From an archaeon (GTDB lineage Archaea > Nanobdellota > Nanobdellia > Woesearchaeales > GW2011-AR9), in assembly GCA_023259115.1 (NCBI GenBank), contig JAHFQW010000014.1, forward strand, positions 1-43,730: 43,730 bases of DNA, given 5' to 3'. Below are positions 31,314-39,112 of the stretch, piece after piece (within the stretch, counting starts at the first letter, position 1; every line of letters begins with the position of its first letter). The notes beneath the pieces were generated by a model. That model was given only the letters and a program-made list of their open reading frames with translations, was not told where the DNA came from and ran no database searches. Position numbers and translations under genes: made by a program.

Positions 31314-31952
31314 ATGTCATTATTTCAAAAAAAGAGTGCTGAGCAATGGTTAAGAGAAGAAGATAAGAATCTAGATGAGATGATTGCGCAACTTAGTTTG
31401 TTTAATTCTCAGTTAATGGAATTAGGGGCAGCATTGAAAGTATTAAAAAAACAAAAGAAAGAGAGTTTAGGAACAAATGTTCAGGCGAGAATTGAGGCGG
31501 TAATGGGCTCGATAGAACGACTATTTGGTCATTCACCAGAGATTGTCAAAAAAGCAAAAAAAGTTGAAGAGGACGCAAGGCATGCACCAACATCTTGGGA
31601 TGTGAATGTTTATGATTATAGTTCTAATTTGGTGTATCAAGGAATTTTAATTCAGGCAGTTCCTTTCATTCTTGGTAAAACAGAGTTGGGTGGCACACTT
31701 AATTCAAAATATATCTCCACAGAGTACTTACGTCTCTTCATGCCATCACCCTCTGATGCTGTTCGTAAGAAGGAGTTAAATTGCACCGTTCTAGATAAAA
31801 AAATAGAAACAGTAATATCCATTGAAAAGTTTCACGTTTTACCCCTGAACTTGAGAATTCCAAAAAACAGATATGAACTTGTCTTAAATCAAATTTATCA
31901 GGTCTATGTTTCTAATCAGTTTATATTCTCTTTTCAAGTAGTTTATCTATGA
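31314..31952 (+). CDS. Hypothetical protein (212 residues)
   Basis: No family is recognised. The N-terminal 80 residues are charged and helical, probably coiled (AEQWLREEDKNLDEMIAQLS, LKVLKKQKKES). The C-terminal half is strand-rich with many aromatic and hydrophobic residues (NVYDYSSNLVYQGILIQAVP). No signal peptide or membrane span is present. The start is set by a TATA box 27 nt upstream. It stands alone between GrpB and a zinc-ribbon gene. Confidence 0.65.
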   Translation: MSLFQKKSAEQWLREEDKNLDEMIAQLSLFNSQLMELGAALKVLKKQKKESLGTNVQARIEAVMGSIERLFGHSPEIVKKAKKVEEDARHAPTSWDVNVYDYSSNLVYQGILIQAVPFILGKTELGGTLNSKYISTEYLRLFMPSPSDAVRKKELNCTVLDKKIETVISIEKFHVLPLNLRIPKNRYELVLNQIYQVYVSNQFIFSFQVVYL

Positions 31953-32032
31953 TTAATTAATTCATATTTTTAGTAAAATTGCTCTTTAGAAATGGACTGG
32001 GCCGATTTTGGTTCTAAACAAATATCTTTTTC

Positions 32033-32407
32033 TCAATTAATCTTCAATGCTCGCATGATTTTATCCAACTTGTTGTTGATGTCGGCTAAGTCACTAGAAG
32101 AGTGGGAAGACTGTTGGTGAGGGTAGGATGGGCGTTGATATTCTGAGGAATCGTTTTTTCTAAAGCAGTCACTGCAGTAGACGGGTTTATTGTTACTAGG
32201 ACGAAAAGGAACGGTGCATACTTTACCGCAGCGTGCACAGATGGTCTGGGTTTCTTCTTTTCGAGTGGGACGAAATTCATCACGTTCGAAACGGGGTTCA
32301 TCCCTATTAGGACGGCCGGTTTGAGTGCGACGATTGGGTTTGAAGTCGCTGTGAAATTCAGGGTCATTGCGGCGTTGAGTACCATGCATGCGTTTAAAGT
32401 TAGCCAT
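32033..32407 (-). CDS. CxxC-x(n)-CxxC zinc-ribbon protein
   Basis: The product of 124 residues has a disordered, Arg- and Asn-rich N-terminus, then one zinc ribbon (CARCGKVCTVPFRPSN, then PVYCSDCF), a Ser/Gln/His-rich linker, and a short coiled helix (DLADINNKLDKIMRAL). The ribbon pattern is the one seen in many CPR and DPANN proteins of unknown function. Nucleic-acid binding with oligomerisation through the C-terminal helix is a reasonable guess. A TTTATAAA box lies 26 nt upstream of the ATG. Confidence 0.83.
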   Translation of the reverse strand: MANFKRMHGTQRRNDPEFHSDFKPNRRTQTGRPNRDEPRFERDEFRPTRKEETQTICARCGKVCTVPFRPSNNKPVYCSDCFRKNDSSEYQRPSYPHQQSSHSSSDLADINNKLDKIMRALKIN

Positions 32408-32429
32408 GAGGAATAAAAATAATATGCTA

Positions 32430-32437
32430 TTTATAAA
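32430..32437 (-). promoter_or_regulatory. TATA box of the zinc-ribbon gene
   Basis: The palindromic box TTTATAAA is centred about 26 nt upstream of the ATG at 32407 on the minus strand, consistent with leaderless transcription. Confidence 0.6.
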
Positions 32438-32552
32438 GTTATAGCAGGAAAAAAGCGAAAAGGGATATTCAATAAGAACAGAAAAAAGAGAGTTTAGAAT
32501 GGGTTTGAATCATTGATTAAATTGATGGTTTATTCAAAGTCCTCTATACTCT

Positions 32553-33290
32553 TTACTTAATCCCGTAATCTACGTTTATTTGGATGTTGACTTTGACGCT
32601 TTTAGGATTGAGAGTGGGTTCCATAGCATTTTCTGGAGCGGCAGATTTGGTGTATGCGCCATAATAGATTGGAGGAGTGTAACTGCTTAGGCTGACACTT
32701 AAGACTTTGCCTAATGTGACATCGAGATTTTTGGCAAGGGTTTGGGCTTTTTGTTTGGCTTTGAGGCTTGCTTGGGCAACTAATTGGTCTCGAACGCTTG
32801 CTTCGGCATCATCAGATAAGGTGAAGTAGACGCCGTCTACGGTATTCACACCATTCTTGACGGCAAGATCAAGAAGTTTTCCGGTGTTTTTGACGTCTTT
32901 ACTTTTCACTTGGAGGGTGTTTTGCAAACGGTAGCCTTTGTCTTGCATGCTTTGAGTTTTGGCATCCCATTCTTGCCAGGGATTGAGATTGTAATTGATT
33001 GTCTCAATTTCTTTATCGAGAACACCGGCATCTTTGAGTGCTTGCAAAACCGTGTTCATTTTTTTACTGTTGTCTTCTTGAACAGTTTGAGCATCTTGGC
33101 CTTGCGTTACAACGGTTAGAGTTAGCACGGCTAAATCAGGCATAACATCAGTTTGGGCGTCGCCGGTTACAGTTATGCGAGCGGTATCAGCGGGGCTTGT
33201 GAGAATGATTTGTTTTGTTTGGAAGAATAAGAGAGCGATGATAATAATAACTCCTCCTAAGATTATCCAGTGAATATTTTTTTCGTTCAT
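32553..33290 (-). CDS. SIMPL (DUF541) domain protein, membrane anchored
   Basis: The 245-residue protein has an N-terminal membrane helix (WIILGGVIIIIALLFF) and an external SIMPL domain: ITVTGDAQTDVMPDLAVLTL, the NYNLNPWQEWD strand and ASLKAKQKAQTLAKNLDVTLG. SIMPL proteins such as BP26 and YggE form ring oligomers, some linked to oxidative-stress tolerance. The ATG at 33290 is preferred over an upstream start. It is followed by nothing on this strand for 140 nt. SpeD lies upstream. Confidence 0.9.
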   Translation of the reverse strand: MNEKNIHWIILGGVIIIIALLFFQTKQIILTSPADTARITVTGDAQTDVMPDLAVLTLTVVTQGQDAQTVQEDNSKKMNTVLQALKDAGVLDKEIETINYNLNPWQEWDAKTQSMQDKGYRLQNTLQVKSKDVKNTGKLLDLAVKNGVNTVDGVYFTLSDDAEASVRDQLVAQASLKAKQKAQTLAKNLDVTLGKVLSVSLSSYTPPIYYGAYTKSAAPENAMEPTLNPKSVKVNIQINVDYGIK

Positions 33291-33366
33291 GTTGGTCACT
33301 TATTTGATGTCTTTGTTATTTGTTTTCTTTGAGATATTATCTTTTATGATTTATTATTCTATTTTC

Positions 33367-33762
33367 TCATTCTTTATTAGAGAAATAATGAATTCCCCGC
33401 TCGACGTATTGTTTCTCGATTTTACGAGGGTTGAAATATTTTTTAATGAAGGCCACGGCAACTTTGGGATCTAATTTACCACAGGTGTAGACATCGATGG
33501 AGATGAAGTTGCGTTTGGAGAGGGTATGAATGACAATGGATGATTCGACTAATGCGACCCAGCCACTCAGACCAGCTTTATCGGGGTACAATTTATGGTC
33601 GGTGCGGAATATTTGGGGTGGCGCTTGTTTTTTCATGCCAATGGCATCGACCATTTTATCTAAAAAGCTGTAACAATGTTCAAGATCACCACACACACCG
33701 GGTTTGCAGTCGTAACAATCTAAGAGAAGTTCGTGCCCAAATACATGCCTCTTTTTTTTCAT
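33367..33762 (-). CDS. speD: S-adenosylmethionine decarboxylase-like pyruvoyl enzyme (SpeD family)
   Basis: The 131-residue proenzyme has the SpeD opening VFGHELLLDCYDC. The self-cleavage site is in VESSIVIHT (Glu73-Ser74, giving the pyruvoyl group, with His79), and SIDVYTCG carries the conserved Cys94. It would make decarboxylated SAM for polyamines. Many SpeD homologues in small-genome archaea and bacteria instead decarboxylate arginine or ornithine, so substrate is uncertain. Oddly, Cys16, 19, 24 and 30 form a Cys-rich segment not usual in SpeD. A TTTATATAT box lies 27 nt upstream. Confidence 0.87.
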   Translation of the reverse strand: MKKKRHVFGHELLLDCYDCKPGVCGDLEHCYSFLDKMVDAIGMKKQAPPQIFRTDHKLYPDKAGLSGWVALVESSIVIHTLSKRNFISIDVYTCGKLDPKVAVAFIKKYFNPRKIEKQYVERGIHYFSNKE

Positions 33763-33891
33763 GAGATTGTGTCTTCTTCTCTGGATTTATATATCTTGTG
33801 GCGGGTGGGGTTGTGAGAAAATTCTTTGATTAGAGAAATGAGGTTGTGCTTGAGTTTTACTTAGAAATGCAAAAGGGAGGTTGTGATAATG

Positions 33892-33899
33892 TTTAAATA
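33892..33899 (+). promoter_or_regulatory. TATA box of the SDR gene
   Basis: TTTAAATA is centred 26 nt before the ATG at 33922, favouring that start over an in-frame ATT/ATG region 9 nt earlier and suggesting a leaderless message. Confidence 0.55.
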
Positions 33900-33921
33900 A
33901 TACACTCTGTTTATGATTGTT

Positions 33922-34611
33922 ATGCAGCTGCAGGATAAAGTGGTTCTTATCACGGGTTCGAGTACAGGGATTGGCAAAGAGACGGCGATAGCACTGGCAA
34001 AAGCGGGATGTCGAGTGGTTATTACGTATCACAATACGAAGAAAGAGGGAGAGGCAGTGTTGAGAGAGTGTTCGAAATATACGCCGGCTTTACTTTTACA
34101 TTTGGATGTTACTTATGAGAAATCGATTCAAGAGGGTGTGGCTAAGATTAGGGAGAAATTTGGCCAAATTGATGTGTTGATTAACAATTCAGGGTTATTT
34201 ATGTATAAACGGTTAGAGAAACAAACGGCAGCAGAGATTAGGGCACAAATTAATGTGAATTTGATTGGAGCAATACATATGACACAGGCGTGTTTGTCAC
34301 AGTTGGTGTTGCGACCAGAAGTAGTGATTGTGAATGTGGCAAGTGCGCTTTCTAAAGAGCCGATTGCAAATGCGACGACGTATTGCGCGTCAAAATATGG
34401 TCTGCGAGGGTTTACGCAAGCTTTAGCGTTGGAGCTGCCACAGAATGTGCGAGTGTATTGTGTGAATCCAGGGTTGACGGCAACAAAGATGACGGGATTT
34501 CAAGGAATTGGAGCTGGACAGGTGGCGGATGTGATTGTGGCAAGTGTGCAAGAACGATTAGGTAAGAAGTCGGGTGAGGATGTGGATGTGAAAGATTTTG
34601 TGCCAAAATGA
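33922..34611 (+). CDS. Short-chain dehydrogenase/reductase
   Basis: This classical SDR of 229 residues has the TGSSTGIG cofactor loop near residue 12, LDVTY, NNSGLF, the catalytic Ser in NVASALS and YCASK (Tyr-x3-Lys), then VNPGLTATKM. It uses NAD(P)H to reduce or oxidise a carbonyl or alcohol. The substrate cannot be told. FabG-like roles are possible, but fatty-acid synthesis is unlikely in an archaeon. The chorismate mutase-like gene follows by 33 nt and may share the transcript. Confidence 0.9.
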   Translation: MQLQDKVVLITGSSTGIGKETAIALAKAGCRVVITYHNTKKEGEAVLRECSKYTPALLLHLDVTYEKSIQEGVAKIREKFGQIDVLINNSGLFMYKRLEKQTAAEIRAQINVNLIGAIHMTQACLSQLVLRPEVVIVNVASALSKEPIANATTYCASKYGLRGFTQALALELPQNVRVYCVNPGLTATKMTGFQGIGAGQVADVIVASVQERLGKKSGEDVDVKDFVPK

Positions 34612-34644
34612 GTTTATTTTACTTTTGAGAGAGAGATGTGGATT

Positions 34645-34926
34645 ATGGAGAAATTGCAATCATTACGCAGGAAAATTGAGAAGATAGATTTGAGATTGCT
34701 TGATTTAATTGTGGCAAGACTGAGATTAGCTCCCCAATTTGCGAGGGTTAAATATAACCAAAGATTGCCGCTGCGACAAATCGGAAGAGAGCGAGAACTG
34801 TTAGAACGATATAAACTGAGAGCGAAACGGAAGCAGATGGATGAAAAAATGGTTGAACGGATATTCAAGATCTTAATGCATGCTTCATTAAAAGAACAAG
34901 AGAAATTTCTAAAAAAGAAGATTTAA
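34645..34926 (+). CDS. aroQ: Chorismate mutase (AroQ class, stand-alone)
   Basis: The helical protein of 93 residues matches the AroQ fold: LRRKIEKIDLRLLDLIVARL, the ARVKY lysine region, and LRQIGRERELLERY. It would convert chorismate to prephenate for Phe and Tyr synthesis. Conserved Arg and Lys positions are present, but the usual Asp before the RE motif reads as Gln-Ile-Gly, so activity should be treated as probable rather than certain. No other shikimate gene is in the window. The start at 34645 gives the family length. Confidence 0.8.
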   Translation: MEKLQSLRRKIEKIDLRLLDLIVARLRLAPQFARVKYNQRLPLRQIGRERELLERYKLRAKRKQMDEKMVERIFKILMHASLKEQEKFLKKKI

Positions 34927-34944
34927 ATACATTCTTTCTTTTAT

Positions 34945-34973
34945 CTAGACCATTTGTATCAAAAGAGGTCTAG
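34945..34973 (+). promoter_or_regulatory. Inverted repeat covering the PfkB ribosome site
   Basis: CTAGACC (34945-34951) and GGTCTAG (34967-34973) are a perfect 7-bp inverted repeat with a 15-nt spacer. The right arm includes the GAGG ribosome site just before the PfkB ATG at 34978. It could be a hairpin that hides the site or an operator. An upstream ATTTAAATA box (34920-34928) would put the transcript start near the left arm. Confidence 0.45.
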
Positions 34974-34977
34974 GGCT

Positions 34978-36009
34978 ATGCTTGATTTATTATCGATTGG
35001 TGATGTGACAGAGGATGTTTTTTTGCAGTTAGATGATGTGGCAACGGTTGTATGTGATGTGAAACATCATTGTGATTTACATATTCCGTTTGGTACAAAG
35101 TTAGGTGTTTCTCGAGTGGATAAATTGCTGGGAGGCAATGCGGGGAATATGGGAATCGGAGCCGCTCGGTTAGGAATGAGATCGGCGTTGTATGCAGAAG
35201 TGGGGGATGATACACAAGGGGAATTGATCTATCAATCACTAAAGCAGAATAGGGTTTCTACCAAATATTTTTTTCGCAAGAGGGGAGAGAAAACGAATTA
35301 TAGCGTGGTGTTGGATTATGAGGCGGAGCGAACGATTCTTGTGCATCATGAGCCACGACAATATAAGATGCCGGGGTTTTCATCGGCTAGATGGATGTAT
35401 TTAACATCAATGGCGAGAGGATGTGAGAAGATATTTCCACGGGTGGCGGATTATGTGCAGAAAAATAAAGTGAAGTTGGGGTTTAATCCGGGAACGTATC
35501 AGTTGCAGTTGGGAGTTGAGAGATTGCGGTCGATGTTGAAGTTGACAGAAGTATTACTGATTAATACAGAAGAAGCGCAATTGCTATTGAAAACGCAGAA
35601 AAGAGATTTTCCTTTTTTGTTAGAATCGTTGCATAAGATAGGAGCAAAGATTGTGGTGATTACGGATGGGGAAAATGGGGCGTATTGTTTTGATGGTGTG
35701 CAGAGGTTTTATTGTCCGATTTTTCAAGTGCCAATTGTTGAGCGAACGGGAAGCGGGGATGCATTTTCTGTGGGGTTTTTAGCGGCGTTATTTTATGGCC
35801 AAACCGTTATGGAAGCACTGCGGTGGGGAACGATTAATTCTGCTGCGGTGTTACAGCATATAGGGCCGCAAGCGGGCTTGTTGAATTTGATGAAGATGAA
35901 GAAAATTTTGCAGGGCAATCCGATGTTTCAGGCAAGGGTATTTACAGAGAAAGAAGTGATGAGGGGTAAAGTGTATGTGCCGAAGAAGAAAATAAAATTT
36001 GAGCGGTGA
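34978..36009 (+). CDS. PfkB-family carbohydrate/nucleoside kinase
   Basis: The ribokinase-fold kinase of 343 residues has LSIGDVTEDVFL at the N-terminus, GGNAGNMGIGAARLG, the NTEEAQLLL lid region, VITDGENGAY and the catalytic RTGSGDAFSVGFLAAL (Asp near residue 261). Ribokinase, fructokinase, adenosine kinase and ADP-dependent sugar kinases share this fold, and the substrate is not evident. A 7-bp inverted repeat overlaps its ribosome site, suggesting regulation. It converges tightly (2 nt) with the solenoid gene. Confidence 0.9.
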   Translation: MLDLLSIGDVTEDVFLQLDDVATVVCDVKHHCDLHIPFGTKLGVSRVDKLLGGNAGNMGIGAARLGMRSALYAEVGDDTQGELIYQSLKQNRVSTKYFFRKRGEKTNYSVVLDYEAERTILVHHEPRQYKMPGFSSARWMYLTSMARGCEKIFPRVADYVQKNKVKLGFNPGTYQLQLGVERLRSMLKLTEVLLINTEEAQLLLKTQKRDFPFLLESLHKIGAKIVVITDGENGAYCFDGVQRFYCPIFQVPIVERTGSGDAFSVGFLAALFYGQTVMEALRWGTINSAAVLQHIGPQAGLLNLMKMKKILQGNPMFQARVFTEKEVMRGKVYVPKKKIKFER

Positions 36010-36011
36010 TT

Positions 36012-37205
36012 TCATTCTTCATCACTTAATAATTTATGCAATCCGCTCAATGCTTCGGCTCTTGCCATCATTCCTGCTTCTTGGGCAATCTCTGCTGCTT
36101 TTTTTAAACTTGGTGTACAACAACTGCAGCTAGATATTCCCTTACTTTCATATTCATCAATGGCTTTGGTATACATTAGTTGCGCTTCTGTTTCTTTGCC
36201 AAAACGACGTAAGATACGTGCGGCAATTTCAGGTTTTTTTTGTGAATACGTATCAATGGCTCTGGGAAATAACTGTTGGACTTTCTCTCCCATTTTTTCT
36301 CTTTGAGCAATCTGTAATGCACTATCTAAATGACCTGCTCTTTCATATAATTCTAGGGCCCAATCACACATGCCAATTTTATCTGCGATTTCTGCGGCTT
36401 TGTCTAATTTGTTGTCTGTTTCATATTCTCCTATTACTTTGAAACTAATGCGTTTCGCTCTTTCTGTTAATCCTGCTTTAGTTGCTACTATAATTGCTTT
36501 TTCAAAATCTTTTGCTCGCTCATAATTGGAAATGGCTTTTTCAAACTCCCCTACTTCTTCGGCAATTTCTGCAACTGCTCTGAACCATTCTGCTTTTTCA
36601 TAATACTGCATTGCTTCTTTGTTCATTCCTAATCTGCGGGCGATATGTCCTGCCCTTCCATATTCTCTCTTTTGTTCCTGTTCTTTCATTTGTACTATTT
36701 CTTGTTCTCTTTTTTTCTCTTGTAATTGAGAGATTTCTTCGGTCATGCCTTGTTCTTGTGCAAAGTGGAGTGCAGAGGTGATATTTGTTTCTTTTTCTAA
36801 ATATTTCTTAAAATATTCCTGCGCTTTTTTTTGATTTCCTGCAGCCTTTGCCAGAAGTCCTCGTGTTTGGAGATTATGTGCTTCACTGACGTAATGCTCA
36901 TAAATGGGTTCATGTTTTTCTTTATATTCAAATACCAACACATACAATTGCTGTGCTTTGTCTTTCATGCCTGCAATTCCTGCAATCCCTGCAGCAGAAT
37001 TTACATAATTGATATTATTTTCTGTTTTGCTTTTTTGTATATATGATTCTATGGTGGTATCTATATATCTCTGAGGGATTGGAACTGTTCTTGCAAGTAA
37101 TTCAATACTCTTAATTCTGTTTTCATCTGAGTTTAGATTATCTAATATTTTTTCTAAATCGGTTGTGGGTATATCGTATTTTTTATTAGGTATTTTATTA
37201 GGCAT
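36012..37205 (-). CDS. TPR-like alpha-solenoid repeat protein
   Basis: The 397-residue protein consists of repeated helix pairs of about 30-38 residues with the pattern A-x-IA-x-x-x-G-x-x-x-x-A-x-x-YE-x-A (for example AEIAEEVGEFEKAISNYERA and AAEIADKIGMCDWALELYER). A Glu/Lys-rich coiled stretch lies near residues 155-185. Such solenoids mediate protein contacts, and DPANN genomes often encode several. A CSCC cluster near residue 359 is unusual. No partner is suggested by context, as it is transcribed alone. Confidence 0.85.
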   Translation of the reverse strand: MPNKIPNKKYDIPTTDLEKILDNLNSDENRIKSIELLARTVPIPQRYIDTTIESYIQKSKTENNINYVNSAAGIAGIAGMKDKAQQLYVLVFEYKEKHEPIYEHYVSEAHNLQTRGLLAKAAGNQKKAQEYFKKYLEKETNITSALHFAQEQGMTEEISQLQEKKREQEIVQMKEQEQKREYGRAGHIARRLGMNKEAMQYYEKAEWFRAVAEIAEEVGEFEKAISNYERAKDFEKAIIVATKAGLTERAKRISFKVIGEYETDNKLDKAAEIADKIGMCDWALELYERAGHLDSALQIAQREKMGEKVQQLFPRAIDTYSQKKPEIAARILRRFGKETEAQLMYTKAIDEYESKGISSCSCCTPSLKKAAEIAQEAGMMARAEALSGLHKLLSDEE

Positions 37206-37324
37206 AGGGGAAACCTTTTTTAGTTATTACTTTTTAGGAGTTTCATTAAACTATATTAATCTTGTCTCCCCCTTAGTAGGTTACCATCATAAGTTTAATA
37301 AAGTAAACCAAATTTATGTACAGT

Positions 37325-38077
37325 ATGAACACGCAATTGCTGGAAAAAATTGGCTTGACACAAGGTGAGATTAAAGTGTATTTGGCGTTAACGAAGCTGG
37401 GACAAGTTACGGTTGGGCCTATTGGTAAAGAGAGTAAGGTATCTAAGTCAAAAATATATGACATTTTGGATAAACTTATTGCCAAAAGCTTAGTGGGCTA
37501 TATCACAAAGGAGGGTACGAAATATTTCACGGCAAGTGAGCCGCATGTGCTCTTAGATTATATTGAGAAACAAGAGAAAGAGTTAAAGATCACAAAACAA
37601 GAAGTGACAGACTTTATCCCACAATTGTTACTGCAGCGTTCTTTACATTCTTCACAAAAGCTGGCGGAGATATATGAAGGATTTCGTTCTCTAAAAATAA
37701 TTCGTGAAGAGTTACTTTATGCGATGAAGAGAAATGATGAATTGATGGTATTGGGTGCACCAAAAATTGCGAATGAGAAATGGGAAGCATGGTTTTTAGC
37801 GTTTCATCGCAAACGAGTTTTGCGCCATATCCCTCTGCGGATTATTTACAATAGCAATGCTCGATTGTATGGCAACATTCGTCAAAAAATGCCTCTGACA
37901 CGTGTTAGATATTTGCCAAATAAGATGGTTAGTCCGAACTGGATCGATGTGTTTTCAGATGCGGTCTTGTTTGTGTTTGTGCTCAGAGAACCACTCGCGA
38001 TTGTTATTCGAGATGCGACACTTGCTCAGAGTTTTCGGTTGTATTTTGACATGATGTGGCAGGTTAGTAGAGAGTGA
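37325..38077 (+). CDS. TrmB-family transcriptional regulator
   Basis: The second TrmB-type protein of the window (250 residues) has an N-terminal winged helix (KIGLTQGEIKVYLALTKLGQ, then SKSKIYDILDKLIAKSLV), a coiled linker (KQEKELKITKQEV) and a C-terminal domain (DELMVLGAPKIANEKWEAWF) resembling the first one at 26394. The ATG at 37325 fits the TTTAATAA box (37292-37299) better than the ATG 9 nt earlier. Target genes are unknown. It diverges from the solenoid gene. Confidence 0.85.
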   Translation: MNTQLLEKIGLTQGEIKVYLALTKLGQVTVGPIGKESKVSKSKIYDILDKLIAKSLVGYITKEGTKYFTASEPHVLLDYIEKQEKELKITKQEVTDFIPQLLLQRSLHSSQKLAEIYEGFRSLKIIREELLYAMKRNDELMVLGAPKIANEKWEAWFLAFHRKRVLRHIPLRIIYNSNARLYGNIRQKMPLTRVRYLPNKMVSPNWIDVFSDAVLFVFVLREPLAIVIRDATLAQSFRLYFDMMWQVSRE

Positions 38078-38139
38078 AAGAAAAAGAACTATAAAAACTT
38101 GATTGGAGGGGTTAAATAGGTTCAGAGAAAATAGATTAT

Positions 38140-38736
38140 TTATTGCCACTCAAATTTGCCATCCCAATTGACAAATTCGTTGACTTCTTTTCTTGAGCTG
38201 GGCACTTCTTTTTCACGCATCTCTTTTGGTAAGATGCTTTTTTTGGCAAACTTACCAATGGCAAACATGGCTTCGATAGTGTAATTGTTTGGGATTTGGA
38301 GTGTTTGTTTTACTTTGTCATACTCAAATCCCTGCATGCCATGCACGACGAGATTTCTTCGAGCACCTTCGAGAGCGACAGACATCCAAGCGGCACCAGT
38401 GTCAAATGAATGAGTGATGGCGGGCTGACCATTATGAGTGAAGTTGTTGGCGGAGCAGACGACAACTAACGCTGCAGCATTTTTGCACCACTGTTTGTTG
38501 AAATCGCCTAAGAAGTCCATGAATTTTTCTTTTTGTTCTGCAGTTGCGATGATGAAACGCCAAGGTTGGTTGTTGTAGGATGAAGGAGCCCAACGGGCGG
38601 CTTCAAATAAGGGAAGTAGTTCTTCTCTTGTGAGTGATTCACCGGTCATGGCTCTAGGAGACCAGCGAGTATAAAATAGTGGACTAATATCTGTTGTGGG
38701 TTTACGTATTTTTTTTGCTTGAGCGGTTAATTTCAT
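38140..38736 (-). CDS. Nitroreductase-family flavoprotein
   Basis: The FMN-dependent oxidoreductase of 198 residues has RWSPRAMTGESLTREELLPL, the FEAARWAPSSYNNQPWRF motif and a C-terminal MFAIGKFAKKS. It should reduce nitro compounds, quinones or flavins with NAD(P)H. The start at 38736 is fixed by a GGAGGT ribosome site about 9 nt upstream. An in-frame extension toward 38811 runs into the racemase remnant and lacks resemblance to the family. Confidence 0.9.
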   Translation of the reverse strand: MKLTAQAKKIRKPTTDISPLFYTRWSPRAMTGESLTREELLPLFEAARWAPSSYNNQPWRFIIATAEQKEKFMDFLGDFNKQWCKNAAALVVVCSANNFTHNGQPAITHSFDTGAAWMSVALEGARRNLVVHGMQGFEYDKVKQTLQIPNNYTIEAMFAIGKFAKKSILPKEMREKEVPSSRKEVNEFVNWDGKFEWQ

Positions 38737-38782
38737 TGTAGATGTACCTCCGAGGGACATACTGAATGAGAAAGAAGGAGGT

Positions 38783-39082
38783 TTAAGAAGGTTGTGGTGG
38801 TGCAAAGACATAGTCTACTGTGGCTTTTGCTAAAATATGTAATGAATCAAAGAGAGGAATTTTAATATCTTTTTGGGTAATGGCTAGAGGCAACTCAGTA
38901 CACCCAAGTACTACGGCTTGTACTTCCTCAAATGTATTAGCGTAGCTTGCGACATCATTTTTTGTTTTTTGTTGAATTGTACCACCCATTACTTGTTCAA
39001 TGAGCAGGGTAATTTTTTTTTGTTCGTGAGGTGAGGTTCTCTTCTTTATATTTACTTCAGAGGAGTAATCTTTTGGAAATGT
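38783..39082 (-). pseudogene. Truncated aspartate/glutamate racemase remnant
   Basis: This frame keeps the C-terminal third of an Asp/Glu racemase: AVVLGCTELPLAITQ with the second catalytic Cys, then IPLFDSLHILAKATVDYVF. It stays open 5' as far as 39082 (SPHEQKKITLLIEQVMGG), where a stop interrupts it. The N-terminal domain with the first catalytic Cys is absent. The break falls at the promoter of the ClpX-like gene, so insertion or recombination probably destroyed the racemase. A short expressed fragment from the ATG at 38989 is possible but would not be active. Confidence 0.75.
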
Positions 39083-39089
39083 TTATAAA
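39082..39089 (+). promoter_or_regulatory. TATA box of the ClpX-like gene
   Basis: TTTATAAA is centred 27 nt before the ATG at 39113. A GAGGAG ribosome site also lies 6-11 nt before the ATG. The box coincides with the break of the racemase remnant. Confidence 0.6.
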
Positions 39090-39112
39090 CAAATGAATAT
39101 GAGAGGAGCATA

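Noticed and set aside
38737-38811. 25-residue N-terminal extension of the nitroreductase
   Set aside because: A GGAGGT ribosome site directly before the ATG at 38736 and overlap with the racemase remnant argue against it.
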